DNA of 64,000 bases from DRPG01 sp964655065. GTDB taxonomy: Bacteria; Myxococcota_A; UBA796; GCA-2862545. The stretch covers positions 62,001 through 126,000 of the forward strand of contig CAZZLC010000003.1 of NCBI GenBank assembly GCA_964655065.1. Direction: 5' to 3'. The translations under genes and the position numbers were made by a program. Of the stretch, positions 53,149-62,864 are shown piece by piece. The notes beneath the pieces were generated by a model. That model was not told the origin of the DNA, made no database searches, and worked only from the letters and a program-made list of their open reading frames with translations. Every line of letters starts with the position of its first letter. The first letter of the stretch is position 1.

Positions 53149-53787
53149 CTACCCGAGGGCAACGTGGCGGAACACTGCCGCAAAGTGAAAGCCGACCCCG
53201 AGGACGACCGCAACGTGCCAGATCAGGTGGTTGTAGGGGACGTGCTGCGCCACGTAGAACGCGGCTCCACCGACGTAGGCTGCGCCGCCGAGCGCGAGCA
53301 GCACGAGGCCCGAGGTGGGGATGCCGAACAGGAGCGCGGGCATGAAGGCGACGCCGCCCGCCCCGAGCGCGATGTAGAACGCCGTCGAGGGCTCGCGACC
53401 GGCGAACACGAGCGCGATACCGCCGAGGGCGAGGACCCACTCGATCGCGAACAGGGTCCACCCCACCGTCGGGGTGAGCAGCGACAGCGCGAGCGGGGTG
53501 TAGGTCCCCGCGATCAGCAGGTAGATCGCGCTGTAGTCGAGCTTGAGCCACAGCCGCCTGGCGCGCTCGGTGGTGGCCGAGTGGTAGACGACCGACGTGA
53601 GGAACGTCGCGATCGCGGTCGAGCCGAACAGCCCGCACGTCAAGCTACGCAGCGGCAGCCCCCGGGCCGCGGGCACCGCGACCAGGGCGACGAATCCGAG
53701 GATCGCGAGTCCCAGACCGATGGCGTGGGAGATGACGTTCGCGCGCTCTTCGGCAAGGGAGCGGGGGCGTGACGGATCGAGGTTCAT
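53149..53787 (-). CDS. Hemolysin III / PAQR-family membrane protein
   Basis: The 212-residue product has seven membrane helices and the family's metal-ligand histidines in YHS (SVVYHSAT) and in NHLIWHVAVVLGVGFHF. It starts with EERANVISHAIG, a characteristic hemolysin III opening. The bacterial role is uncertain; homologues with an AdipoR-like zinc site may be ceramidase-like hydrolases. The ATG at 53787 lies at the beginning of this motif. Confidence 0.9.
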   Translation of the reverse strand: MNLDPSRPRSLAEERANVISHAIGLGLAILGFVALVAVPAARGLPLRSLTCGLFGSTAIATFLTSVVYHSATTERARRLWLKLDYSAIYLLIAGTYTPLALSLLTPTVGWTLFAIEWVLALGGIALVFAGREPSTAFYIALGAGGVAFMPALLFGIPTSGLVLLALGGAAYVGGAAFYVAQHVPYNHLIWHVAVVLGVGFHFAAVFRHVALG

Positions 53788-53882
53788 GGGCCAGGGCACT
53801 CCCGAGGCGCGAGTGCCTCCACCGAATCGTGACCCAGCCACACGATCCTCGCCACGACGATCGATCCGCCATATCAGGGGGC

Positions 53883-54578
53883 ATGCGCCGAGTGGCCGCC
53901 CTCCTCTCGTGGCTCTTCCTGGGCCTCGGACCATGGTTCGTCGCGGGATGCTTCGAGCACTTCGAGCGCCTCGAGACGAGCGTCACCTACGATCCCGAGA
54001 CGCAACGATTCGCCATCGAGCGACGGTTCGTCGACATCGGGCCCGACTTCCTCGGGTGCGACAGCGTCGACTCCTGCGCCCGCGCCCTGGCTCGTGGGCT
54101 CGATCCGAGCGAGACCCTGCCTCCGGACCGCATGGCCCTCTCCGACAAGATGATGCGACGGCTTCGAGACTCCGGAGCCAACGACGTCCGCCTCGCGTTC
54201 GAGGCGCGAGGCGCCTCCCTCGACGCCACGGTCCGCTACACGGCCCCCATCGGCTCGGAGGCCGCCGACGACACCCAGGTGCACGTCGAGTGGTGGGGGC
54301 GCAAGGGCCGCGGTCGCTACCGCCTCGTCGTCACGGCCGAGGACGCCACCGAGGAACCCCGCCGCTACCGGACCCATCGCCGCGCTCGCCATACCGACCA
54401 AGGGCTCACCTGGGTCGAGGAGTGGGTGCTTCCCGCGCGTCAACGCGCGGTGACCCTGCGCACGCTGGTCGGCGAGGGTGGACGGATCTTCGAGGCCATC
54501 CCCGGTCTGCGCTCGGCCATGGTCGAGCGGGGCTTCCTCGTCGAGGAGCCCGCGAGCGAGCCGGTGCTCGTCGAGTGA
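53883..54578 (+). CDS. Lipoprotein of unknown function
   Basis: The 231-residue product has a lipobox (WFVAGC) after a hydrophobic leader, then a beta-rich body with long charged strands (LETSVTYDPETQRFAIERRF, VEWWGRKGRGRYRLVV). No motif is known. The ATG at 53883 is preceded by GGGGGC only, a weak site. It is 165 bases before ThrRS and may be a separate unit. Confidence 0.78.
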   Translation: MRRVAALLSWLFLGLGPWFVAGCFEHFERLETSVTYDPETQRFAIERRFVDIGPDFLGCDSVDSCARALARGLDPSETLPPDRMALSDKMMRRLRDSGANDVRLAFEARGASLDATVRYTAPIGSEAADDTQVHVEWWGRKGRGRYRLVVTAEDATEEPRRYRTHRRARHTDQGLTWVEEWVLPARQRAVTLRTLVGEGGRIFEAIPGLRSAMVERGFLVEEPASEPVLVE

Positions 54579-54743
54579 TGGCACGGAGGACGGCGCGCAT
54601 TATGACCTCACCATGCGACGCGGCCAGAGTAGCGGTGAGGTGCGGTGTGCGGGGGTCCAGGTGATGCCCGCGTACCGGTCGACGATGGGCTGACCTTCGA
54701 TCAGTTCCCACATCCCTCTGCACTCCAACCGGAAAGACCCACC

Positions 54744-56594
54744 GTGGAAGACCACTTCGACACCGCGTCCGACAAGGACGAGCTGTACCGCATCCGACAC
54801 AGTCTCTCGCACGTGCTCGCCCAGGCCGTGCTGGAGCTCCGCCCGGGGGCCACGCTGGGCTTCGGCCCGCCCATCGACGACGGCTTCTATTACGACTTCA
54901 TCCTGCCCGAGCCGATCTCCGAGGAGGACTTCCCCGAGATCGAGAGGAAGATGAAGCAGATCATCAAGAAGGGGCAGGCCTTCGAGCACGAAGAGCTCGA
55001 GCGCGAGGCGGCCTTCGCTCGCCTCGAGGAGATGGGCGAGCCCTACAAGGCCGAGTACGCCAAGGAGCTCTTCGAGAAGAAGGGCATCGAGAAGCTGGGC
55101 TTCTACCGCAACGGGCCGTTCCTCGACATGTGCGAGGGACCGCACGTCGAGAACACCCGCAAGCTGCCGAAGGGCGCCTTCAAGCTGCGCTCGCTGGCGG
55201 GCGCGTACTGGCGGGGCAACGCTGACAACGTGATGATGACCCGGATCTACGCCTGGGCGTTCGCCACCAAGGAGGAGCTCGAGGCGCACGTCAAGGCGTG
55301 GAGGGAGGCCCAGGCTCGCGACCACAAGAAGCTCGGCAAGGAGCTCGACATCTTCGTCATCGACGACGACATCGGCAAGGGCCTGCCGCTGTGGCTGCCG
55401 AACGGCACCATCATCCGTGACGAGCTCGAGAAGCTCGCCCGAGAGCTCGAGTTCCAGGACGGCTACCAGCGCGTGGCGACCCCCCACCTCACCAAGGTGG
55501 GCCTCTACCACACCTCGGGGCACCTCCCCTACTACGCGGACTCCATGTACCCCTTCATGGAGCTCGCGCAGGAGGTCGAGACCGAGGAGGGGACCGTCGA
55601 GGTGGTCAAGGAGACCTACGCGCTCAAGCCGATGAACTGTCCCCACCACCACAAGATCTATGCGGCCCGCAAGCGGTCGTACCGGGATCTGCCGCTGCGC
55701 TTCGCCGAGTACGGCCAGGTGTACCGGTTCGAGGACTCGGGGGCGCTGTCGGGGCTGCTCCGGGTGCGCGGCATGTGCATGAACGACGCGCACATCTACT
55801 GCACCGCCGACCAACTCGAGGAGGAGTTCCTCAAGGTGATGGAGATGCACCGCAAGGTGTACGAGATCCTGGGCCTCGACAACTACTACATGCGGTTCTC
55901 GACCTGGGATCCCGAGGATCCCAAGGGCAAGAACAAGTACGTCGACGACCCCGAGGGCTGGGAGGAGACCCAGCGGCTCGTGCGCCAGGCCATGGAGCGC
56001 TCGGGACTCCCGTTCGTCGAGCGCAAGGGTGAAGCCGCGTTCTACGGGCCGAAGATCGACGTGCAGTTCCGCACCGTCACCGGACGCGAGGAGACCGCGA
56101 GCACCAACCAGCTCGACTTCGCGGTGCCCAAGCGCTTCGATCTCACCTACACCGCGCCGGACGACAGCGAGCGCACCCCGTACTGCATCCACCGCGCCCC
56201 GCTCGGCACCCACGAGCGCTTCGTCGCGTTCCTGATCGAGCACTACGGCGGAGCGTTCCCCACCTGGCTCGCCCCGGTCCAGGTCCGGCTGCTGACCGTG
56301 GCCGACCGATTCAAGGACTACGCGAGGAGCATCGGCGACCGGCTCCGGGCGAAGTTCGTGAGGGCGGAGGTCGACGAGTCGAGCGAGCGCATGGCGAAGC
56401 TCATCCGGCTCGGCGCCAAGCAGAAGATCCCCAATCTCCTCGTCATCGGCGAGCGCGAGGTCGAAGACGAGACGGTGACCCTGCGTCGGTACGGCGTCGA
56501 GGAACAGGAGACCATGCCCCTGGCGGAGTTCGAGGACCGGCTGATCCGCACCATCCAGTCCCGCAGCCGCGAGTTCCTGCCCGCGCAGGATTGA
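54744..56594 (+). CDS. thrS: Threonyl-tRNA synthetase lacking the TGS domain
   Basis: The 616-residue product contains the editing domain (HSLSHV and CEGPHV as metal-site residues), catalytic class II motifs (FAEYGQVYRFEDSG as motif 2, GTHERFVAFLIEHYGG as motif 3), the zinc site KPMNCPHHH, and a C-terminal anticodon-binding domain ending RTIQSRSREFL. Canonical enzymes begin with a TGS domain of about 60 residues; here the chain starts directly at the editing domain (VEDHFDTASDKDELYRIRHS). GTG 54744 with upstream GGAAAG is the only start that avoids unrelated sequence. It charges tRNA-Thr. Confidence 0.93.
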   Translation: MEDHFDTASDKDELYRIRHSLSHVLAQAVLELRPGATLGFGPPIDDGFYYDFILPEPISEEDFPEIERKMKQIIKKGQAFEHEELEREAAFARLEEMGEPYKAEYAKELFEKKGIEKLGFYRNGPFLDMCEGPHVENTRKLPKGAFKLRSLAGAYWRGNADNVMMTRIYAWAFATKEELEAHVKAWREAQARDHKKLGKELDIFVIDDDIGKGLPLWLPNGTIIRDELEKLARELEFQDGYQRVATPHLTKVGLYHTSGHLPYYADSMYPFMELAQEVETEEGTVEVVKETYALKPMNCPHHHKIYAARKRSYRDLPLRFAEYGQVYRFEDSGALSGLLRVRGMCMNDAHIYCTADQLEEEFLKVMEMHRKVYEILGLDNYYMRFSTWDPEDPKGKNKYVDDPEGWEETQRLVRQAMERSGLPFVERKGEAAFYGPKIDVQFRTVTGREETASTNQLDFAVPKRFDLTYTAPDDSERTPYCIHRAPLGTHERFVAFLIEHYGGAFPTWLAPVQVRLLTVADRFKDYARSIGDRLRAKFVRAEVDESSERMAKLIRLGAKQKIPNLLVIGEREVEDETVTLRRYGVEEQETMPLAEFEDRLIRTIQSRSREFLPAQD

Positions 56595-56596
56595 GT

Positions 56597-56622
56597 CCGG
56601 CAGTGGCGAGCCCCACCGCCGG
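56597..56622. terminator. Bidirectional hairpin between convergent genes
   Basis: CCGGC-A-GTGG, loop CGAGCC, CCAC-C-GCCGG forms a nine-pair stem with one A/C mismatch in the 49-base gap between the stops of thrS and metH. There is no T tract. Confidence 0.5.
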
Positions 56623-56643
56623 GACGATGAACGCAGGGCCTCG

Positions 56644-59600
56644 CTACGTGTCGTACCCGAGCACGGGCGAGAGCCAACGCTCGGCCTCGGCCAGGGCGAT
56701 CCCCTTGCGCTTCGCGTAGTCTTCGACCTGGTCCTTCGTGAGCTGGCCCACGCCGAAGTACTTCGCCGCGGGGTGCGCGAGGTACAGCCCCGACACCGAC
56801 GCCGCCGGCCACATCGCGAAGTTCTCCGTGAGCCGGATGCCCGTGCGCGCCTCGGCGTCGAGCAGCCTCCACAGGGTGCGCTTCTCGGTGTGGTCAGGCT
56901 GCGCCGGATACCCGGGCGCGGGCCGGATGCCCTCGTAGCGCTCCTTGATGAGGTCCTGCAGCGAGACGTCCTCTTCGGGAGCGTAGCCCCAGATCTCCCG
57001 GCGGACCCGACGGTGGGCGAGCTCGGCGAAGGCCTCCGCACAGCGATCGGCCACCGCCTTGAGCAGGATGGACGAGTAGTCGTCGAGCTCGGCCTCGAAC
57101 TTCGCGGCGATCTCGTCGACGGCGAAGCCCGCGGTCACCGCGAAGCCTCCGACGTAGTCGACGCCTTGCTCCTTGGGACGCACGTAGTCCGACAACGCGA
57201 GCGCCTCCTCGAGGTGAGCGGCCTGCTGACGCAGCGTGTGGAACACGGCGATCGGGGTGGTCCGATCGTCGGGCGAGGCGTAGATCTCGATGTCGTCACC
57301 CACGGCGTTGGCGGGGAACACGCCGACCACGCCCTTGGGCTCGAGCCACCCCTCGGCCTCGATGCGGTCGAGCATCTCGTGGGCTTCGTCGAGCAGCTTG
57401 CGGGCCTGCTCACCGTACTTCGCGTCATCGAGGATGCGCGGGTACGCCCCCCGTAGCTCCCACGCGTGGAAGAACGGCGTCCAGTCCACGTAGTCCCGCA
57501 GATCCTTCACCGTCGCGGTCACGTCGGTGAGCCCCAGGTTCGCGGGAGCCCGATCGACGTAGTCGAGCCGGGGCCGCTTCTGCCGAGCATCCGCGATCGA
57601 GCGCAGCGTCCGCTTCGACCCTCCGGCGCGCTTCACCCGCAGCTCGTCATACTCCTCGGCCCACTTCGCGAGTGCCCCCGGGCGCTGCTTGAGGTCGATG
57701 AGCGAGCTCGCCACACCGACAGCCCGAGAGGCGTCGGTCACGTGCACCACGCCGTGCTCGTACTTGGGATCGATCTTGAGCGCGGTGTGCAGCTTCGACG
57801 TGGTGGCACCGCCGATGAGCAGCGGTACCTCGAAGCCCGAGCGCGCCATCTCCTCGGCGACGTGCACCATCTCGTCGAGCGACGGCGTGATCAGCCCGGA
57901 GAGGCCGATGATGTCCGCGTTCTCTTCCTTCGCGGTGGCGAGGATGCGCTGGGCCGGCACCATGACCCCGAGGTCCACGACATCGTAGTTGTTGCACTGG
58001 AGCACCACGCCCACGATGTTCTTGCCGATGTCGTGCACGTCACCCTTGACGGTGGCGAGCACGATCTTGCCCTTGGCCGAGGTGTCACCGAGGGCCTGCT
58101 TCTCGGCCTCGAGATGCGGGGTGAGCCAGGCCACTGCCTGCTTCATCACCCGGGCCGACTTCACGACCTGCGGCAGGAACATCTTGCCCTCGCCGAACAG
58201 GTTCCCGACGACGTTCATGCCGTCCATGAGCGGACCCTCGATCACGTTGATGGGCCGTCCGAGCTCGCCGAGGGCCTCCTCAGTGTCCGCGTCGATGTGC
58301 TCGGTGATGCCGTGGACGAGCGCGTGTTCGAGCCGCTTGGCGATGGGGAGCGCCCGCCATTCCTGGTTCTGCTTGGCCTTCCGTGCGGTTCCCTTGGCCG
58401 AGTCCGCGACCTCGAGGAGCCGCTCGGTGGCGTCGGAGCGACGGGCCAGCACGGCGTCCTCGACGCGCTCGCGGAGCTCCGCCTCGATGTCCTCGTAGAC
58501 GGGCAGCGCCCCGGCGTTGACGATGCCCATGTCGAGACCCGCCTTGATGGCGTGGTACAGGAACACCGAGTGGATCGCCTCGCGCACGGCGTTGTTGCCG
58601 CGGAAGCTGAAGCTGACGTTGCTGATCCCGCCCGAGATGCGGACCCCTTTCGGCAGCACGCGCTTGAGCTCGGCGCAGGACTCGATGAAGTCGAGGGCGT
58701 AGCGGTCGTGCTCCTCGATGCCCGTGGCGATGGCGAAGACGTTGGGGTCGACGATGATGTCGTCGGGCGAGAACCCGACGTCGTCGACCAGGATCTTCAC
58801 CGCGCGCGACAGGGTCTCGACCCGCCGCGGCACGTTGTCGGCCTGGCCCTGCTCGTCGAACGCCATCACGATGACCGCGGCCCCGTACCGCCGGACCAGC
58901 TTCGCCTGCTCGCGGAACTGCTCCTCGCCTTCCTTGAGTGAGATGGAGTTCACCACGGCCTTGCCCTGGACGCACTTGAGCCCGGCTTCGATGACCTCCC
59001 ACTTGGAGCTGTCGATGACGATGGGCACCCGCGCGATGTCGGGCTCGGCCGCGATGAGGTTCAGGAAGCGAACCATCGCGCCCTTCGAGTCGAGCAGTCC
59101 CTCGTCCATGTTGACGTCGATCAGCTGGGCGCCGTTCTCGACCTGCTGACGGGCGACGCGAAGCGCGGTCTCGTAGTCGTCCTCGGCGATGAGCTTCCGG
59201 AACCGACGTGATCCGGTCACGTTGGTTCGCTCGCCGATGTTCACGAAGTTCGTGTGCTGATCGATCTCGACCGGTTCCAGGCCCGCGAGGCGCAGCGCGC
59301 TCGGGTGGGGCTCGAAGCTGCGGGGCCGGCCCGACCGGGCCATCTGGGCGATCGCCGCGATGTGCTCGGGGGTGGTGCCGCAGCACCCACCCACGACGTT
59401 GACCCAGCCACGGTCGAGGAAGTCCTCGAGATAGCCGGCCGTGGTGTGGGGTTCCTCGTCGTACTGGCCGAGCTCGTTCGGCAGACCCGCGTTCGGGTAG
59501 ACCGCCACGAAGGTCTCGGAGACCCGGGACATGTCGTCGGCAAACGGCCGCATCTCGTCGGCGCCGAGGGCGCAGTTCAGACCGGAGATCAGGGGCTTCG

Positions 59601-60339
59601 CGTGAGCGATCGAGTGGTAGAACGCCTCGGTCGTCTGACCGGAGAGCGTGCGCCCCGACCGGTCGGCGAACGTGCCCGAGATCCAGAACGGCACCTCGTC
59701 CTGCGTGAGCCCGCGCGACTCGAGCGCCCGAAGGCACCCGACGATCGCGGCCTTCGCGTTCAGCGTGTCCATGATGGTCTCGACCTGCAGCAAATCGGCG
59801 CCCCCGTCGATCAGCCCGCCGGCCGCCTCCTCGTAGGCGCTCGCGAGCTCGTCGAAGGTGACGTTGCGTGCCCCGGGATCGTTGACGTCCGGCGACAGCG
59901 AGGCGGACCGGTTGGTCGGCCCGAGCGCCCCGGCGACCCAGCGAATGCGGCCATCGCGGGCCTGGGCGGCGTCGACCGCCTCGCGAGCGATCCGGGCCGA
60001 TGCCTCGTTCATCTCCGCGACGATCGCCTCCATGCCGTAGTCGGCCTGGGACAGCGCGTTCGCGTTGAAGGTGTTGGTCTCGACGAAGTCAGCACCTGCC
60101 TCGATGTACGCGTCGTGAATCCGGCGCACCACGTCGGGCTGGGTCAGGCTGATGAGATCGTTGTTGCCCTGCACGGGCAACGGGTGGTCCGCGAAGCGAT
60201 CCCCGCGGAAGGCCGCCTCGTCGAGCTTCTCGCGCTGGACCATCGTGCCCATGGCACCGTCGAGCACGAGCACACGCTCGGCAAGGGCAGTCTTGAGCGC
60301 GGCAATGCGCTCCGCGCGTTGTTCGGCGGTTCGTGACAT
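56644..60339 (-). CDS. metH: Cobalamin-dependent methionine synthase
   Basis: The 1231-residue product has four modules in order. The homocysteine domain has zinc ligands in GLNCALG and VVGGCCGTT. The methyltetrahydrofolate pterin domain starts at NIGERTNVTG. The cobalamin domain has DVHDIGKNIVG (about 764-774, His ligand) and GLITPSLDEM. The last is the SAM reactivation domain. It transfers the folate methyl group to homocysteine via methylcobalamin. Length and order match E. coli MetH, so nothing is truncated. ATG 60339 follows AGAGGA; no riboswitch fits in the 82 bases upstream. It adds a second B12 dependence to the window. Confidence 0.97.
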   Translation of the reverse strand: MSRTAEQRAERIAALKTALAERVLVLDGAMGTMVQREKLDEAAFRGDRFADHPLPVQGNNDLISLTQPDVVRRIHDAYIEAGADFVETNTFNANALSQADYGMEAIVAEMNEASARIAREAVDAAQARDGRIRWVAGALGPTNRSASLSPDVNDPGARNVTFDELASAYEEAAGGLIDGGADLLQVETIMDTLNAKAAIVGCLRALESRGLTQDEVPFWISGTFADRSGRTLSGQTTEAFYHSIAHAKPLISGLNCALGADEMRPFADDMSRVSETFVAVYPNAGLPNELGQYDEEPHTTAGYLEDFLDRGWVNVVGGCCGTTPEHIAAIAQMARSGRPRSFEPHPSALRLAGLEPVEIDQHTNFVNIGERTNVTGSRRFRKLIAEDDYETALRVARQQVENGAQLIDVNMDEGLLDSKGAMVRFLNLIAAEPDIARVPIVIDSSKWEVIEAGLKCVQGKAVVNSISLKEGEEQFREQAKLVRRYGAAVIVMAFDEQGQADNVPRRVETLSRAVKILVDDVGFSPDDIIVDPNVFAIATGIEEHDRYALDFIESCAELKRVLPKGVRISGGISNVSFSFRGNNAVREAIHSVFLYHAIKAGLDMGIVNAGALPVYEDIEAELRERVEDAVLARRSDATERLLEVADSAKGTARKAKQNQEWRALPIAKRLEHALVHGITEHIDADTEEALGELGRPINVIEGPLMDGMNVVGNLFGEGKMFLPQVVKSARVMKQAVAWLTPHLEAEKQALGDTSAKGKIVLATVKGDVHDIGKNIVGVVLQCNNYDVVDLGVMVPAQRILATAKEENADIIGLSGLITPSLDEMVHVAEEMARSGFEVPLLIGGATTSKLHTALKIDPKYEHGVVHVTDASRAVGVASSLIDLKQRPGALAKWAEEYDELRVKRAGGSKRTLRSIADARQKRPRLDYVDRAPANLGLTDVTATVKDLRDYVDWTPFFHAWELRGAYPRILDDAKYGEQARKLLDEAHEMLDRIEAEGWLEPKGVVGVFPANAVGDDIEIYASPDDRTTPIAVFHTLRQQAAHLEEALALSDYVRPKEQGVDYVGGFAVTAGFAVDEIAAKFEAELDDYSSILLKAVADRCAEAFAELAHRRVRREIWGYAPEEDVSLQDLIKERYEGIRPAPGYPAQPDHTEKRTLWRLLDAEARTGIRLTENFAMWPAASVSGLYLAHPAAKYFGVGQLTKDQVEDYAKRKGIALAEAERWLSPVLGYDT

Positions 60340-60421
60340 GTCATCCTCTCGCCGCCCAGCGTAACAAGGCCGTCCCAACGACCTTGCAACCCGGCGCGGC
60401 AGTCCCCGGTCTGTAGGATCG

Positions 60422-61165
60422 TCAGGAACAGTCGGTCGGCACGAGCTCACGGCCGTCGACGACGAAGCAGCGGCGCTCGTCCGCCGTGGCGTCGAGCGTC
60501 CAGGACGTCGTGGCGCCGCCGAGCTCGAGCTCGATGTCGTGCTTGCCCGGGTTGAGCGTCAGCTTGACCGGCGTGCGTCCCCGAAAGCGTCGATTCACCC
60601 GCACGTCGGCCCCCGGCGGCTCCGACCCCAGACGAACGGTCACGCGATCGGACTGCAGCGCCTCCGGCGCCTCCTCGGCGGTGTCCTTCGACGGCGCCTC
60701 GGCAAAGGAGCCCTCCGGGAGCTCTCCAGGCACCAGCGCCTGCGTCGGGAGGTCGGTCGGCAACTCGGGCGCCGGCGCCGGGGGAGGCTGGGGGAGCGGC
60801 GGCTCGAGGACCGGTGGCGCCCCCCCTCGCCCCTCGGCCTCGTCGACGGTCACTGGCGGCACGCCGCCGTCCGTCGGAGCGTCGAGTCGCTGGACCACGA
60901 CGGGAGGCGCGACGGGGCGCCGGTCGAACACGATCGGCTCTGGCTCCGAGAGCAGGGCCACCACGCTCACCCCCACCACGACGAGCGCCACCAGCACCGT
61001 CGTCATCGTGGCCGCGACGCTGAACCAGGCGAGCCGCCCGAGCATCCGCTCGTCGAGGACGAAGCGGGATGGGGGCTCCGGCCGCACGTCGCCCTCACCC
61101 TCGATCCAGGTTGGGTCCAGCACCTCGATGTGCTCGGGATCTTCATCTGGCTCAATCTTCGACAA
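60422..61165 (-). CDS. PEGA-domain membrane protein
   Basis: The 247-residue product has an acidic N-terminus, a membrane helix (about 49-72, VAATMTTVLVALVVVGVSVV), a long Pro-rich linker, and a C-terminal PEGA-like domain (VRLGSEPPGADVRVNRRFRG then PVKLTLNPGKHDIEL). PEGA domains are surface or envelope beta folds. The start is a TTG (61165) that overlaps the RsmJ-like gene by 14 bases, an unusual codon. It is the last gene of the four-gene leftward unit. Confidence 0.78.
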   Translation of the reverse strand: MSKIEPDEDPEHIEVLDPTWIEGEGDVRPEPPSRFVLDERMLGRLAWFSVAATMTTVLVALVVVGVSVVALLSEPEPIVFDRRPVAPPVVVQRLDAPTDGGVPPVTVDEAEGRGGAPPVLEPPLPQPPPAPAPELPTDLPTQALVPGELPEGSFAEAPSKDTAEEAPEALQSDRVTVRLGSEPPGADVRVNRRFRGRTPVKLTLNPGKHDIELELGGATTSWTLDATADERRCFVVDGRELVPTDCS

Positions 61166-61907
61166 CCCGGCTCCGACGACCTTCGCGCTGGAGATCCCAG
61201 TAATCGACGGCGCGACCCCGGCGCACCCGGACGAGGTACCTCTCGGCGAATGGCGGGCAAGGTTGCCGAGGCCGAACCTTCACGACCACCCGGGGCGCAG
61301 CCACGAAGGCAGCCTCCAGCCAGTGCGCGTCGAGCGGTCGTCCCACCGCGATGTCCCGCAGGACGTCGAATCCAGGGGCCGCGGACCTGGGCTCGTCGAA
61401 CATGGGCGAGAGCATCACCGCATCGGCCTCCAGCCCGACGAGTCGCTCGCGGGAATCCGCGTGCTCCGCCGTCACCCGACGAGCCGAGGGCTCGGCACGG
61501 GCCAGACGCGCGAGCCCCTCCTCGGCGAGACACACCAGCGCGGGCGCCACCTCGAGCCCGATGACGCGGGCCCCCGTGACCGCGGCCACGTGCAGGGCAT
61601 CCCGCCCCAGCCCGAAGGTCCCGTCGACGACCACCGAGACGGTCCCCAGGCTCGCGATCAGCGGATGTGCGGCACCGACGGAGCGGTGGGCGTGCAGGAG
61701 GCCCAGATCGACAGCCACGCGCTGCTCGCTGCCCACGAGCTCCTCACGTTCCCGTCCCACGACGTAGGCGACCGAGACGTCGTGCGCACCGAGCATCGAA
61801 GGGACGCTCCGTCGACGAGCCACCACCCTCCACCCCGTGCGCTCGGCCACCGCAGACGCCCGCGCGAGCTGGGTCGGCGACGGTCCGTGGGTGGTCGTCA
61901 CGATCAC
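61152..61907 (-). CDS. RsmJ-like SAM-dependent methyltransferase
   Basis: The 251-residue product shows VVVDGTFGLGRDALHVAAVT, very close to the DxTxGLGxDAF motif of RsmJ (16S rRNA m2G1516 methyltransferase), and MLSPMFDEP, which aligns with the RsmJ (D/N)PMYP-type catalytic motif. The first 70 residues differ from E. coli RsmJ and contain SVAYVVGREREELV. GTG 61907 overlaps the stop of the preceding gene (GTGA). An rRNA role is likely, but a different RNA target is possible. Confidence 0.75.
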   Translation of the reverse strand: MIVTTTHGPSPTQLARASAVAERTGWRVVARRRSVPSMLGAHDVSVAYVVGREREELVGSEQRVAVDLGLLHAHRSVGAAHPLIASLGTVSVVVDGTFGLGRDALHVAAVTGARVIGLEVAPALVCLAEEGLARLARAEPSARRVTAEHADSRERLVGLEADAVMLSPMFDEPRSAAPGFDVLRDIAVGRPLDAHWLEAAFVAAPRVVVKVRPRQPCPPFAERYLVRVRRGRAVDYWDLQREGRRSRVVED

Positions 61908-62863
61908 AGCTGACGCGGACGCGACAGCCCGATGCGAACCACCGACGCAGTGGTTCCCCGCGCCACGCAGAACGCGTGGACCGCCGCAGCCAGGGCGTCG
62001 TCGTGCACGGCGAACCGGCGATCGCGGTAGCTCCCGTAACCTTCGGGCAAGGCGTCGCCCGGAGGCGGCTCCACGGGGTCGAGGTGCCGCGACTCCCGGA
62101 CGTCGTGCGCGACGATCTCGACGCTGCTCTGAAGGAGGAGCCCTCGCCCGAGCTCCTCGGGAACGTCGGGAGGCAGCTGCACCCCGGGGAACCAGAAGGG
62201 ACCCGTCCAGCCCCGACCGAGGTGGAGGAGCTCGGCGCCCAGGGCGTCCTCCAGCTGGGTCCGCAACGCGAGGAGCGAGGTCGCGAAGTGGCGCGTGAAC
62301 AGGTGCTTGAGCGCCTCGTCGATCACGAGCCGACCCTGCGCATCGAGCCGCAGCGCCCCGGTCGGCGGGCCGGGCGTCTTCGCCTCGACCCGCACGCGCA
62401 CCCAGCGTCCGTCGGGAGCGAGTCGGTCGTACGCGAGCGCCACCTGGGTCCACCCCGAGCCACCCACGCGGCGAACCGCGCCCCCGAGTCGCGTCGCGGG
62501 CAACAGCTCGGCGGACCGCAGATGCCGGTACAGCGAGCGTCGATCGCGCATCCGCCCCGCAAGCTCGGCGTCGAGGGCCTTTGCCCGCTCGAGCTGGGCG
62601 TCGCTCGGGTCCGCTTCGGGGTCGGATCGCCCCGCGAGGACCGCCTCGGACCGCACGCGCTCGAGCCAGCTGTACGTGGGCATCCCGGTGCGGTTGCTCA
62701 CCTCGGCCGGGAGCAGCAGCCGCCCGCTCACCGCGGTGTCGAGGGCGTGCAGGTGGTCCAGCCCCGCCGACATCGAGATGAAGTCCTCGTTGGGGGCCAG
62801 AGCGTCGAGCGCCGCCCGCAGCGCCCGCACATAGGGGCCCACGCGCTCGAACGGCAGCTCCAC
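61904..62863 (-). CDS. Protein of unknown function in an RsmJ-like operon
   Basis: The 319-residue product has no signal peptide or membrane segment and no motif I recognise. It is Arg/Leu-rich and mixed alpha/beta (VALAYDRLAPDGRWVRVRVE, TGPFWFPGVQLPPDVPEEL). GTG 62863 is one base after the stop of the coiled-coil gene, and its end overlaps the RsmJ-like gene as GTGA. The three cytoplasmic-looking proteins therefore seem to be made together. Confidence 0.72.
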   Translation of the reverse strand: MELPFERVGPYVRALRAALDALAPNEDFISMSAGLDHLHALDTAVSGRLLLPAEVSNRTGMPTYSWLERVRSEAVLAGRSDPEADPSDAQLERAKALDAELAGRMRDRRSLYRHLRSAELLPATRLGGAVRRVGGSGWTQVALAYDRLAPDGRWVRVRVEAKTPGPPTGALRLDAQGRLVIDEALKHLFTRHFATSLLALRTQLEDALGAELLHLGRGWTGPFWFPGVQLPPDVPEELGRGLLLQSSVEIVAHDVRESRHLDPVEPPPGDALPEGYGSYRDRRFAVHDDALAAAVHAFCVARGTTASVVRIGLSRPRQL

Positions 62864-62864
62864 C

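Noticed and set aside
60340..60421. Cobalamin or SAM riboswitch before metH
   Set aside because: Only 82 bases lie between the metH start and the next gene, and I see no conserved B12-box or SAM-box sequence.
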